From contig JALKBU010000534.1 in the NCBI GenBank assembly GCA_023091735.1, positions 1 through 34,689 on the forward strand: a stretch of DNA of 34,689 bases, given 5' to 3'. Below the pieces are notes generated by a model. It did not search any database and was not told the origin of the DNA. It worked only from the letters and a program-made list of their open reading frames with translations. This DNA is from Trichomonas tenax. Lineage: Eukaryota > Parabasalia > Trichomonadida > Trichomonadidae. Below, piece after piece: positions 26,458 through 34,689 of the stretch; within the stretch, counting starts at the first letter, position 1, and every line of letters begins with the position of its first letter. The translations under genes and the position numbers were made by a program.

Positions 26458-27483
26458 TCAAACAGTTCTACATCTTTTTGATGAAATTAAATCTTCAGCT
26501 TTTTGAAGAGTTTTTTTCAGCAACTCTTCTGAACACTGCTCATCATCTTTAACAATTTCTTGATAAATCATGATGTTGTTCAAAATGTTTCTAATTGTTG
26601 ACCAAACGTTATAAGCTGAATAAGAATTCACATCCTCGTCAAGAATTTTTGTAGCAAATGAAAATTGCCTCTTAAATACGGCTCCAAATATGCCATGCTT
26701 ACTTGTTAAAAACTTATATTCCTGAACTTTCTTTTGTGAATTGATAAATAAATTTTTCGGCGAAATCTCATATAAGGCTGAAACAGCAGCAATTGCTGTC
26801 AGAGCGATATCATCACTAGAATATCTCCAAAACTCTGATGTGCACATACGTGAAAATGGATCTTTTTCATCTTTCAAATCATAAACCAGCTGTGAAAATG
26901 GTATTGAATCCTTCTTGCTGAGTGCATATTGAGCCTTGCTATATTCTAAACAATTTGTCGCCATGCTGCAAGCGTTCTTTAAGCTCTTAGAAGAGTTTTG
27001 ATCAAAATATTTTGTTCCATCAGCATAATCAGTTGTTGCTTGGCCATCAACTATTCCCTTCATATTTATTCTAATGCCAGCCTCAACCATTGCTGTGACA
27101 TCTGATGTAAAATCATATGTTACTAAAATAACATTCTTATGATTAAAAATCGATGATAGTAATTGTTTTATTTGCTGTGTAAGTGGTGCCTTAACTAAAA
27201 ATCCGTTCTTTATATTGATTGATGTGGGTGCAGTAATCACATTTGAATTATTGAAAAAATCTTTTGCAAAGCATTCTGCAAATTGTATTAATCCCAATGA
27301 ATTTTTTCTGGAACCTAAACAAAATCCTTCGCAATCTAATGCTATATTAACCTTTTCGCCGAAATCCATTCTGTATAATGTATCTTTAACCCATTGCTGG
27401 AGAATTTTATAGTTTGAATTTGTTGTGACGACTGTGTGCTTGCATCCTGTAATGGTGCAAGTGACTTCTTTTGGAAGCGACAT
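26458..27483 (-). CDS. DEDD 3'-5' exonuclease, EXD1/RNase D-like
   Basis: 341 aa from the ATG at 27483. Exonuclease signatures: ALDCEGFCLGS (Asp50, Glu52), ILVTYDFTSDVTAMVEAG (Asp128), IVDGQATTDY, and YSSDDIALTAI (Asp225, with Tyr221), which is the DEDDy arrangement. DCEGxxLG is typical of EXD1/Egalitarian-like members of the RNase D superfamily, which act on RNA. An additional 100 C-terminal residues have no known motif. The start is supported by TCATTTTTTCG directly before it. The gene points away from the CK1 gene (918-nt gap) and converges on the UBL gene. Confidence 0.85.
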   Translation of the reverse strand: MSLPKEVTCTITGCKHTVVTTNSNYKILQQWVKDTLYRMDFGEKVNIALDCEGFCLGSRKNSLGLIQFAECFAKDFFNNSNVITAPTSINIKNGFLVKAPLTQQIKQLLSSIFNHKNVILVTYDFTSDVTAMVEAGIRINMKGIVDGQATTDYADGTKYFDQNSSKSLKNACSMATNCLEYSKAQYALSKKDSIPFSQLVYDLKDEKDPFSRMCTSEFWRYSSDDIALTAIAAVSALYEISPKNLFINSQKKVQEYKFLTSKHGIFGAVFKRQFSFATKILDEDVNSYSAYNVWSTIRNILNNIMIYQEIVKDDEQCSEELLKKTLQKAEDLISSKRCRTV

Positions 27484-27494
27484 CGAAAAAATGA
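27484..27494 (-). promoter_or_regulatory. Initiator-like element of the exonuclease gene
   Basis: TCATTTTTTCG runs straight into ATGTCG on the minus strand. It is identical to the element at the kinase gene (6029-6039). Confidence 0.65.
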
Positions 27495-28401
27495 TTGAAA
27501 ATTTACTCTGACATTTTGCTGGAAAATTTTTCGATTTAATTTTCAATAATTACCATAGATTTCAATAACTATATTTATTGTGTAAAAATTTGGTTCGATG
27601 TTCTCGCTATTTATAAATTTTAGAGTCGTGATTCAAATTTTTTCTTCCAAACGATGGCCCACAAAGAAGAAGAGATATTTTTTGTAAACGCTTTTCTCCA
27701 AAAATAAATCCAGATTTTCATTGAAAAATTCAATCTGGCACTTTTCCATGTTTTTAATAGTCATTTTGTGAATTTGTGATAAATGTGGCAGTGTTTTTGG
27801 TATGTGAAGAAGGAAGAAAAAATAGGGAATAATTTTATTGAGATAACACCTTATTTCATGTTTTTAAAATTTACCATTATATTTTTTGATTGAGAAAGAT
27901 TAAGGAAGAAAAATTGTTTAATAGTATTGATATAAAAGCGTTACATATGTGAATTTTAAGTTTCGGTATTTCTGCTGAAAATTTATAGTCCGTACAAAAT
28001 TTTGTCCGAGGTGTCTCAATTTTTTGAGGACTTTTAACGTACACAATTTTTTTGAAAACATTAACACATCATGAATTAATTAAATAATGTACCATTTGCA
28101 GGAAATCCCATAGGTGGCAAACAAATATGAAATTTTGGTATTTTATTGATATTTCAACTCCGACACTGTAGGTGTATATTACAAATTTAAATTGGACATA
28201 TGGCTATCAATGACGGGCATCCATTTCCCACAATTTTAATAAACATTAAATAAAATCATATTTTAATGATTTCTCGCCAGAATCTGTTATTTAAGTACAT
28301 CTCTATGCTTATATTTAGATTTTTAGATACCAAAAATGATTTTTTAAGAGTTTTATAAATTTCAGGACGATAGAAAATCATAAAAATAATAAAAAAGACC
28401 A
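27495..28401. other. Long upstream region between exonuclease and CK1 genes
   Basis: About 900 nt without a supportable gene. It has a CCAGATT/AATCTGG inverted repeat at 27710-27738 and a short frame at 27656 (MAHKEEEIFFVNAF), which is too short to call. The rest is AT-rich noncoding DNA or decayed sequence. Confidence 0.4.
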
Positions 28402-29325
28402 ATGCAGAATTTGTGCTCGCTTTCATCGGTCGATGGAGGGAGGTATAAACTCGTGCGGAACATTGCCAATGGAAGTTTCGGACAAGTTTTCGTTGGAATT
28501 GATCAAGAAACGCAAAAAGAAGTTGCAATTAAAATAGAATTACCTAGTTCAAAATCACCAATTCTCATGTACGAGTACAGTGTATACAAATGTTTCAAGT
28601 CATCGCCTTTTATTCCTGAAATTTTTTGGGTTGGATCCTCAAGTAATCATACTGTCATGGTTATGGAACTGCTCGGTAGTTCTCTGTATCATCTGCTTTG
28701 TGTTTGCGGAGGCAAATTTTCTCTATACACAACTTTAGTATTGGCAACAAAAATGTTGAAATGTGTTGAATATATTCATAAGTTCGGTTACGTGCATCAC
28801 GACCTAAAACCAGAAAACTTCCTTTTACGAAAAGATCGACCAAATGATATTTGTTTGATTGATTATGGATTGAGCTGCAGATTCATAGACCCTGCATCTG
28901 GCGCACACATGGGATATACAAAAGGATGCTCGTTCACAGGCAATGCGAGGTTTGCTTCGATAAATTCTTTAGATGGAATTGGAAGTTCGCGACGTGATGA
29001 TATAGAATCACTTCTATACATATGGGTATACTTCCTTAAAGGTGATTTGCCATGGATAGCATTGGGTGGCTCAAATCCAAAAGAAAATCAATTGCTTGTG
29101 CTTGAATCTAAACAGAAAATCAAGCCAGAGAAACTGTTTAAGGATTGCCCACAGGAATTCTCTAAGATATATTATTACATAAAGCAGATGAGATTTAATG
29201 ACGCACCTAATTATCAGAAAATAGAAAATCTTTTGAACGCTGCTTTTAAAACAGCATTCCCAAAGGTTGACATTAGCAAGAACATCGATTATGACTGGAA
29301 CAATAAGCCAGAGGCACAATTGTAA
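28402..29325 (+). CDS. Casein kinase 1 family protein kinase
   Basis: 307 aa, a CK1 catalytic core without a long tail. Glycine loop IANGSFGQVF (21-30), VAIKIE with Lys44, catalytic loop VHHDLKPENF (131-140), LIDYGLS (DFG as DYG, 153-158), the CK1-specific substrate-recognition stretch TGNARFASINSLDGIGSSRRDD (179-200) and YFLKGDLPW. The usual HRD Arg is His132-133 (HHD), so it is non-RD, but the catalytic Asp134 and the DYG Asp remain, so activity is likely. Partner unknown. CK1 genes are many in trichomonads. Confidence 0.92.
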   Translation: MQNLCSLSSVDGGRYKLVRNIANGSFGQVFVGIDQETQKEVAIKIELPSSKSPILMYEYSVYKCFKSSPFIPEIFWVGSSSNHTVMVMELLGSSLYHLLCVCGGKFSLYTTLVLATKMLKCVEYIHKFGYVHHDLKPENFLLRKDRPNDICLIDYGLSCRFIDPASGAHMGYTKGCSFTGNARFASINSLDGIGSSRRDDIESLLYIWVYFLKGDLPWIALGGSNPKENQLLVLESKQKIKPEKLFKDCPQEFSKIYYYIKQMRFNDAPNYQKIENLLNAAFKTAFPKVDISKNIDYDWNNKPEAQL

Positions 29326-29604
29326 TTTCATTAGTATATTAGCATGTAAACTCTATCTTTGTAATGTATTTGAAATCTATTTATTGAATAGTCCTATTTC
29401 ACAGACAAAAGATTAGTTTAACACACTGATTCATAGATTTTCAAAATGTAATTATATCAAACATTTGTGCTATTGAAAACTTAGTTCTGTAATTTTTGCT
29501 GCAATCAAGTGTTGTCATGTTTTCTGCCATTCATTAGCTATTATAAAAGATGATAGTAATAGTAATTCAAACATTTTAACATTAAAGGATTATGGAAAAA
29601 GATA

Positions 29605-30612
29605 TCATTCTTCCAAATCTTCGTCAGGATTAGATGTGATCAATTGGTTTTCTATTCGTTCTAACATACTTTGACGCTTGCTGAGATTTTCTTTCATTTG
29701 ATTTATGAAATTCATATAAGATTCGTAGTTATTGCGCATATTAGTTCTCAAGTCACGAATCTTCTTTTCGGGATTATCAATTGTTCTTTGTCTTGAAGGT
29801 CTTGACGCCATTCTTTGCTGAGCCTCAAGAATCGAAGCGCGTCTCATTTCTTCATTGAGTTGCTCAATTTGGGCCTTTCTTTGTTGAATTAAAATCTTTT
29901 GCCGTGTATATTCTGTTTTTAGTCTTTCTGATTTCGTGTGATAAGCTGACTTGAAATCCTTTTGTAGATATGAGTCAATTAGTGGTTCTTCGCGATAATA
30001 TTGATTAATTGTATCAATCCGTCTCCTTTCGAATTTATCTTCCGTCATTCTGTAGCAATTTGGAATGTTTTCAGGATAAACCTGTGGATATCGATCAATC
30101 GGTTTAATTAAATAATCTTCTTCTTCAAAACGCTTTTGTGGTTTCAATTTTGCTTTATATGATTTGTTGAGTTCATTGAATTGATCGTCTGATATTTTTA
30201 TGCATTTATAGTTTTCTAATTTGACGGGTTCACGTTTTGGCGGCAAACTTGGCTTCTCATGCTGTTTTATATGTTTCACAACAGGACTACTTGAGACAGA
30301 AGCACTCGTTTGTTGTGTTGTAATTAAACCAGGATTAAATTTGCGCTTTTTTGGAGAACGCATATTATTTGATTCGTATCTACGAGCAAAATATGTTTTT
30401 TGTGAGGCTTTAGACTGTGATAGTTCCGACTGATTTGAATTTTTCTGTGATTCTTGTTCTAACGTCTCTTGTAAAATAAATTCATCGAGTTTTTCTTCTT
30501 CTTCGGGGATGACTTTTGTGTCACTCACTTCACTGGAGATAACCTCGGTCTCATTTGAGTCCCCGCTCTGCAAATTCTTTTCTTCTGGAGCTTCAATCTC
30601 CGATTTATTCAT
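29605..30612 (-). CDS. Coiled-coil protein with acidic N-terminus
   Basis: 335 aa. An acidic, Ser/Gln-rich N-terminal part (about 1-75) is followed by a basic patch (RSPKKRKFNPG, a possible nuclear signal), a Pro-rich part (SLPPKREPVKLEN), and a coiled coil from about 220 to 330 (KILIQQRKAQIEQLNEEMRR, MKENLSKRQSMLERIENQ). The layout resembles the protein at 6460-7662. AAAAAGTGACAA directly precedes the ATG. Function unknown. Confidence 0.7.
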   Translation of the reverse strand: MNKSEIEAPEEKNLQSGDSNETEVISSEVSDTKVIPEEEEKLDEFILQETLEQESQKNSNQSELSQSKASQKTYFARRYESNNMRSPKKRKFNPGLITTQQTSASVSSSPVVKHIKQHEKPSLPPKREPVKLENYKCIKISDDQFNELNKSYKAKLKPQKRFEEEDYLIKPIDRYPQVYPENIPNCYRMTEDKFERRRIDTINQYYREEPLIDSYLQKDFKSAYHTKSERLKTEYTRQKILIQQRKAQIEQLNEEMRRASILEAQQRMASRPSRQRTIDNPEKKIRDLRTNMRNNYESYMNFINQMKENLSKRQSMLERIENQLITSNPDEDLEE

Positions 30613-30729
30613 TTGTCACTTTTTATAACTAAAATTTGTCATCGTCACATTTCTTCAAAAATGTTGTCACTTTTAGGATAAAAAAAGCAGTGTCACTTTT
30701 GAAAAATTTATCACTTTTAATTATTTTTC
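30613..30729. promoter_or_regulatory. Divergent promoter with repeated TGTCACTTTT elements
   Basis: 117 nt between two starts. TGTCACTTTT-type elements are at 30614-30623, 30665-30674 and 30691-30700, a shorter TCACTTTT at 30711-30718, and GTCATCGTCAC at 30639-30647. All point the same way on the plus strand, so the minus gene reads AAAAGTGACA. Confidence 0.6.
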
Positions 30730-30918
30730 ATGAATGTTGATTTTGATGCTAAATTATATGACAAGCTTATTGAAAAATACTCTGATTATATTTCTATTAT
30801 GAGTGGCATAGCAAACTTAAAGACAAATGATGCTACGGAAATATTTGACAAAATAAAATCTTTTCTTCAAAAGAACCAATGTGACACTACAGTTATAATG
30901 GACATGATATCAAATTAA
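30730..30918 (+). pseudogene. Truncated N-terminus of a trichomonad ankyrin-type protein
   Basis: 62 codons, reading LIEKYSDYISIMSGIANLKT, then EIFDKIKSFLQKNQCDTTVI. In trichomonads a segment with KY-DYI, LKT and IxxxIKxxL at these spacings opens the large ankyrin families (DUF3447 region). Here a stop comes before any ankyrin repeat, and the following DNA changes identity. The promoter region is intact, so the short peptide could still be made. Confidence 0.5.
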
Positions 30919-31428
30919 ATTGTATTCAATGAAATTTATGCGCGAGGCTATTGGGATATATCCATTAATTAAGCTACATTTTGTGAATGATGCAAATGAT
31001 ATTCCTGATATATTGCTATTCCCTCTACAATATAAGCATCCAAAATAATAAGAAATACAATCCGAAGGATTAATTATTGAAATCTTAACATCTCCAAAAT
31101 ATAAGGTCAATAAAGAATGCCCATAAGGTGTTCACAATCCATCATCGAAGTTTGAATCTAAAATATAATTTTTAAATGATGCTTTGTTAGTGATGATGCA
31201 ATTACTATGTATCCCATATGCAGCAGTTTTAATCATTGGTTTCTTAACACATAATTTATTTTGAACAATTTCACCTTCTGAATAAAAATAGATACTTCCC
31301 CCAGATGATGTTGAAACACGATCAAAAGAGCATCCTTCGATCAACAACTTTGTACTATTATCTTTGCCCTCATAAAATACTGAATGATTTGTTAATGAAA
31401 CAAACTGAGAATTATAAATATTTTTAAA
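30910..31428 (-). pseudogene. Beta-helix surface protein fragment with in-frame stop
   Basis: One minus-strand frame is open from 31428 to a TGA at 31132-31134, then open again to 30910. It reads LIEGCSFDRVSTSSGGSIYF and ISYYFGCLYCRGNSNIS, with the C-S/F-x..GG-S/A-I-Y pattern of right-handed beta-helix proteins (Pmp-like) common in trichomonads. There is no start, signal peptide or anchor. It is a fragment wedged between the truncated ankyrin N-terminus and the maspardin-like gene. The gap 31429-31597 has no gene. Confidence 0.55.
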
Positions 31429-31597
31429 TCATCAATGATTGAGTATGTTTCATATTTGTTTTTCTTCAAAATCATATTATTAAATCAGAAGTAAAATATT
31501 ATCAAATAGTCATTTATATACATATCCTTTATTAATGGTCATGTATTTAAGTATTCAAAGCAAAGATGAAAAAATAATTAATGCAAATAATATAAAT

Positions 31598-32515
31598 TTA
31601 TTCTTGTGGTTGTTCTTCATTGGTCTTTTCGGTGGTTTCTTGTGTTCCTGTTGGAACTGGTTCTGTAGTTGGAGACCATTTCTTGATATGGCACAAAACA
31701 TATGTGAAACAGTCTTCTGGACACTCCAAATGTGGGAAATCACCACCGTGCTTCATTAATGCCTGCTTAACGCCGCCAATTGTCAATGTTGGTAAAAATT
31801 TCGGTGTGAAACTCATTCTGCGATCGAGAGGTTCAATGGACATAATGGCCTGTGGTGGTATATGCAAATAAAGTGGTGGTGTCATTGCCATTCTTAATTC
31901 CATTCGACCTCTCGCTTCATTCATTCCCATTGCTTCAACTTCCTTCTTAACGAACTCAATAGAATTTAGAGGTGGAAGGTCCTCATCAACGTCATTTAAC
32001 TCTTTCAGGAGATCACTTTTTGCAACTAATGAACCAAATATCGTGAACATTGTAAGTTTTCGTGGAATAAACATATCATTTCTAGTATAGGAGTTGATTA
32101 ATGTCATTGAAAGGCACCTAGCTGCAAAGTTCACAGTATTTTGAAGCTGTAAAGCAAGAAATCCACCGAAATCGATACCAATGTAGTGAACGGCCGTAAC
32201 GCCGAGGTATCTGTAAAATTGGTCGAATGTCTCAATGCACATTTCGAAGTCGTGGTGATTATCTGTTGTTACAGAAACGAAGCGATATCCGACTTTCTCG
32301 AATAAAGGAGCAATCCTGAAGCATGAAGCTTCACTTTCGTAAGCACTTGGTAAGAAAATAATCGCTTCTTTCTTATTTCGATCTCCCAGTTGCCTGAATT
32401 TCAATGTAAAAGGATGGCTGTTATTGGAAAAAACTTGCAGCGGCATTTTAATCGACGTCTCGATGAACGAATTGTCGCTGTAATGAGCGAAACCTGACCA
32501 TTGACTGTCAGACAT
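31598..32515 (-). CDS. Maspardin (SPG21)-like alpha/beta-hydrolase fold protein
   Basis: 305 aa. Family landmarks: AIIFLPSAYESEASCFRI, FYRYLGVTAVHYIGIDFGGF, a lid region KKEVEAMGMNEARGRMEL, and LMKHGGDFPHLECPE (family KTGGNFPYL). The nucleophile elbow, normally G-x-S-x-G, is GIDFG with Asp115 in place of Ser, and no catalytic His stands in the HGGDFPH region as in active esterases, so hydrolysis is unlikely. Maspardin is thought to act in endosomal/trans-Golgi trafficking as a binding protein. The tail (about 282-305) is acidic and Thr-rich. TCACTTTTT directly precedes the ATG. Confidence 0.75.
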   Translation of the reverse strand: MSDSQWSGFAHYSDNSFIETSIKMPLQVFSNNSHPFTLKFRQLGDRNKKEAIIFLPSAYESEASCFRIAPLFEKVGYRFVSVTTDNHHDFEMCIETFDQFYRYLGVTAVHYIGIDFGGFLALQLQNTVNFAARCLSMTLINSYTRNDMFIPRKLTMFTIFGSLVAKSDLLKELNDVDEDLPPLNSIEFVKKEVEAMGMNEARGRMELRMAMTPPLYLHIPPQAIMSIEPLDRRMSFTPKFLPTLTIGGVKQALMKHGGDFPHLECPEDCFTYVLCHIKKWSPTTEPVPTGTQETTEKTNEEQPQE

Positions 32516-32524
32516 AAAAAGTGA
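32516..32524 (-). promoter_or_regulatory. Initiator-like element of the maspardin-like gene
   Basis: TCACTTTTT directly before ATGTCTGAC on the minus strand fits the TCA-(C/T)-T-(T/A) initiator. Confidence 0.55.
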
Positions 32525-33217
32525 TTCTTTTTAAGTTTAAGCTGTCATTTTTAGAATGCACACATGCAGTCGATCTATGTTTTATCATTTCACTGTCAAA
32601 TTGTCATTTCACAATTTTTTCACACCACGCATCACTAAAACACTTCATATCTACATATTCTATAAATATTTTTGCAAAACATAACTATACCATTAAATAC
32701 AAGTCCAAGCACTATATATTTCTATACTTTTAATTAATATACATCATTCACTCTATAATATAAAATAGATTTTTTATCTAATAAAATCTCCAATTCCAAA
32801 AGGCTTGCCTAAAATTGATACACAAAGTTGGCGAAACTCGTTTTTTAACTCACCTTATTAACTTCTTGCTAAGTTATTGAACCCCAATGCACAACAGTAT
32901 TTTGTACCTAGATTACTGACAGAAACCATGACATTTGTTGATGTCAAGATGGGACTGGGACAAAATAAAACAACGTGCTTTTCTGACACGTAACTTATTT
33001 TTGATATGTAAAGTCAGAATGTCGAAATAAAGGAAAGTGACATGTTTCAGAGGGAAAAAATGGAAAAGTGTCAATAGGTTCAAATGGATTGAACTCAATG
33101 TTGAGAGCCAAAGAAGACTTCATTATGAGTAGTTGTGGCCTCATAGTGAAGGATGACCTGGTGATCTAGCAGAGATGCATCCAGATGTCTATTCAACAGA
33201 AGCATGATTCGATGCAT
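32525..33217. other. Gene-poor stretch left of the transposable element
   Basis: No ORF with family support; the forward frame at 32521-32733 is low-complexity. 33100-33217 is more GC-rich than its surroundings and holds CATGATTCGATGCATGG, adjacent to the left inverted repeat. Confidence 0.4.
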
Positions 33218-34299
33218 GGCGAGGTCGGCCTGAGACTTCCAAAGCCCTCGAGTGACCAAGCCAGGCCCTAACAAGAACCCACTTATTGATTCAATTTTTA
33301 ATACACATTACATTTATTATTATTTTTTCTATTTTTTATTTTTTTCACGGATACCTTTTTCATTACAAGATTATTTTCATTTTATTACTTATTCTCATAA
33401 TTATTAATATATCATTAAATTCATAATTAATTATGAATCATGAATTAGATAATGTTTTCATGTTACTTTCATTTTATATATTGATTTATATTATTTAGAT
33501 TCTCAATTCGATCCTTATATTCTTTGTCAAATTCGTTTTTTTACTAAATTTTATTTTTTTTTTCTTCAAATTATTTTTTATAATTCATATTTACTACGCA
33601 AGAAGGGATAATTTCGACCGAGTTTCTTGGTTTTCTTAGGTTTGGAATGCAACAAGAGCTTGCAATGAACAAAGAGAAATGGATGATGTGCTATCGTCAT
33701 GATGCTGATAGCACAAATAACATTTCCGAAACTCATTTTCGACAATTAAAACACTTTTATTTTGTCGAAGAAAGAAATCTGCCAATTGACAAATTATTTG
33801 TCAAACTGATCACAAAAGTGACACCAACATTTGTCATTAAGATTGCAGTTTTCAACAATTTATCGGAGAGAGACTTGAGAATCATGAGCTCAATACCAAA
33901 TTCAAGTGTTGAATTGAAGGAAGCTCACAGAGATGAGCTGATGACATTGTTGAGTCAATTGCATGAAATGGTGAGTGGTGATTGGATCGATATTGATCAG
34001 ATATTGCCTACGATAAGAGCAGTCCACAAGAAGATGCTCGTCAATATGAACAAGAAAGAGAAACAAACATAACTTACAATATTATATTTAATTACAAAAA
34101 TTTATATTGAATAAACAATTAAGAATTGAAAAATCTTTGATGAATAATATAATAATAAAACAAAAAGTAGTATAAGCAAAAATAGACAAATTAGAAATTA
34201 ATTATCATAAATATGACTTAATGCTTGAAAAAGAAAAATCATGTCATGGCCTAAAGCTTGGCCACTCGAGGGCTTTGGAAGTCTCAGGCCAACCTCGCC
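33218..34299. mobile_element. MULE-like element remnant with terminal inverted repeats
   Basis: The left end at 33218-33261 and the right end at 34256-34299 are inverted copies: 42 of 44 positions agree in a manual comparison, then GGCC follows in both after a short difference. Both begin GGCGAGGT at the outer side. Between them is an AT-rich stretch (33268-33583) and a transposase fragment. No clear target-site duplication is seen in the flanks. At 1.08 kb it is too short to be complete. Confidence 0.65.
33584..34072 (+). pseudogene. C-terminal fragment of a MULE-like transposase
   Basis: Open from 33584 (after a TAA); the first ATG is at 33647 (141 aa). NKEKWMMCYRHDADSTNN, then ISETHFRQLKHFYF, matches the C-terminal part of Mutator-like transposases, where a W...R...TNN-x-SE-x-x-x-R-x-LK signature follows the catalytic domain. 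The DDE catalytic region is not in the window, so the protein could not transpose. A clean 141-codon frame in a small element could reflect recent decay or retention of a DNA-binding piece. Confidence 0.6.
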
Positions 34300-34689
34300 C
34301 AATGAAATTCTCACAACAATTTAAGAATGCATAAATATCGTTTTCTTCTTACCAATTAGGTATATGCTCGTTGATGATAGAGTTGTGGCTCGTCAACATC
34401 ACTAACCTGGATGTATTGTTTAGACTACAAAGATATTTATGACATTTTTTATAAAGGTGACAATTTGCCCGCGCAAAAAAGTGACAGTTTATTCATGAAA
34501 AGTGACTTTAAGGTCCATCTGTCACTTTTGTTGTTCACTTTTGTCATGGACTCATGATTGAAAAGGGAAAATTTTTCCTTCTGCGGTGTAGTCCCGCGAC
34601 CTTCATAACTTTTTATCTGATCAATATTTTTTCGATTTGAAAGTACTTTCATGTACATATTGATAGTTGTCTATCCAGTGGTATAAGTG
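34300..34689. promoter_or_regulatory. Cluster of TGTCAC/GTGACA elements at the right edge
   Basis: GTGACA at 34457-34462 and 34481-34486, AAAAGTGAC at 34498-34506, TGTCACTTTT at 34520-34529, and TCACTTTTGTC at 34535-34545 directly before ATG at 34546. The frame from that ATG stops after three codons; the next ATG (34554) opens 28 codons. It resembles the divergent promoter at 30613-30729, so a gene may begin here or beyond the edge, possibly with an early intron I cannot place. Confidence 0.45.

Noticed and set aside
33207..34310. Target-site duplication around the inverted-repeat element
   Set aside because: The flanking bases on the two sides (left ATTCGATGCAT, right CAATGAAATTC) do not match.
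34449..34658. 69-codon minus-strand ORF at the right edge
   Set aside because: It reads through the promoter-like cluster and has no family resemblance.
1..34689. tRNA or rRNA genes
   Set aside because: I looked for A-box and GGTTCRANTCC B-box pairs; matches such as those near 19786 and 20761 fall in coding or pseudogene sequence without the other box.

Overview
The window looks like nuclear DNA of a parabasalid (trichomonad) protist, probably close to Tritrichomonas; I cannot fix the species from sequence alone. The reasons are: AT-rich, gene-dense, almost intron-free layout; very short 5' leaders with TCA(C/T)TTTT initiator-like elements a few bases before ATGs; a 25-nt intron with a branch site fused to the 3' splice site; and remnants of lineage-typical families (BspA-like leucine-rich repeats, trichomonad ankyrin proteins, beta-helix surface proteins, a MULE-like transposase fragment).

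Left part (1-2812) is accessory DNA. It holds the 3' end of a tail-fibre-like ORF that runs into a degenerate repeat field (about 347-1430), a hairpin (1596-1631), a frameshifted gene with domains of the giant-virus/homing-endonuclease type (1676-2385) and an ankyrin fragment. A 1 kb gene-poor stretch follows.

The core (3829-19336) is ordinary housekeeping and trichomonad-specific DNA: a small BET-like protein (bromodomain plus ET-like), a FunK1-like kinase with a frameshift, coiled-coil and PH-like proteins, a syntaxin-5-like Qa-SNARE divergent from a Rab1-like GTPase (both ER-Golgi traffic), the cap-binding subunit CBP20 divergent from ribosomal protein eL31, a PH plus LRR protein of CARMIL type, a tandem PH-like protein, an ARM/HEAT-like protein, a 34-codon ORF with highly-expressed codon use, and a membrane-anchored GH47 protein that lacks catalytic residues.

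The right part mixes live genes with debris: a BspA-like pseudogene, an eIF4E-like gene with a frameshift and no visible cap-binding tryptophans, a long coiled-coil protein, a type I surface glycoprotein divergent from a UBL/UBA-like protein, an EXD1-like 3'-5' exonuclease divergent from a CK1 kinase, a charged coiled-coil protein divergent from a truncated ankyrin N-terminus, a beta-helix fragment, a maspardin (SPG21)-like hydrolase fold with Asp at the nucleophile site, and a 1.08 kb element with about 44-nt terminal inverted repeats around a MULE-like transposase remnant.

Main observations: a 25-nt intron that restores a complete Rab; ACGTGACA placed 15-17 nt before the ATG of three genes; several proteins that keep a fold but lose the key residue (bromodomain Asn, GH47 acids, eIF4E tryptophans, hydrolase Ser); and three interrupted genes that would each be open with one more A in a homopolymer, which points to consensus errors. 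I did not find a convincing new multi-gene system.
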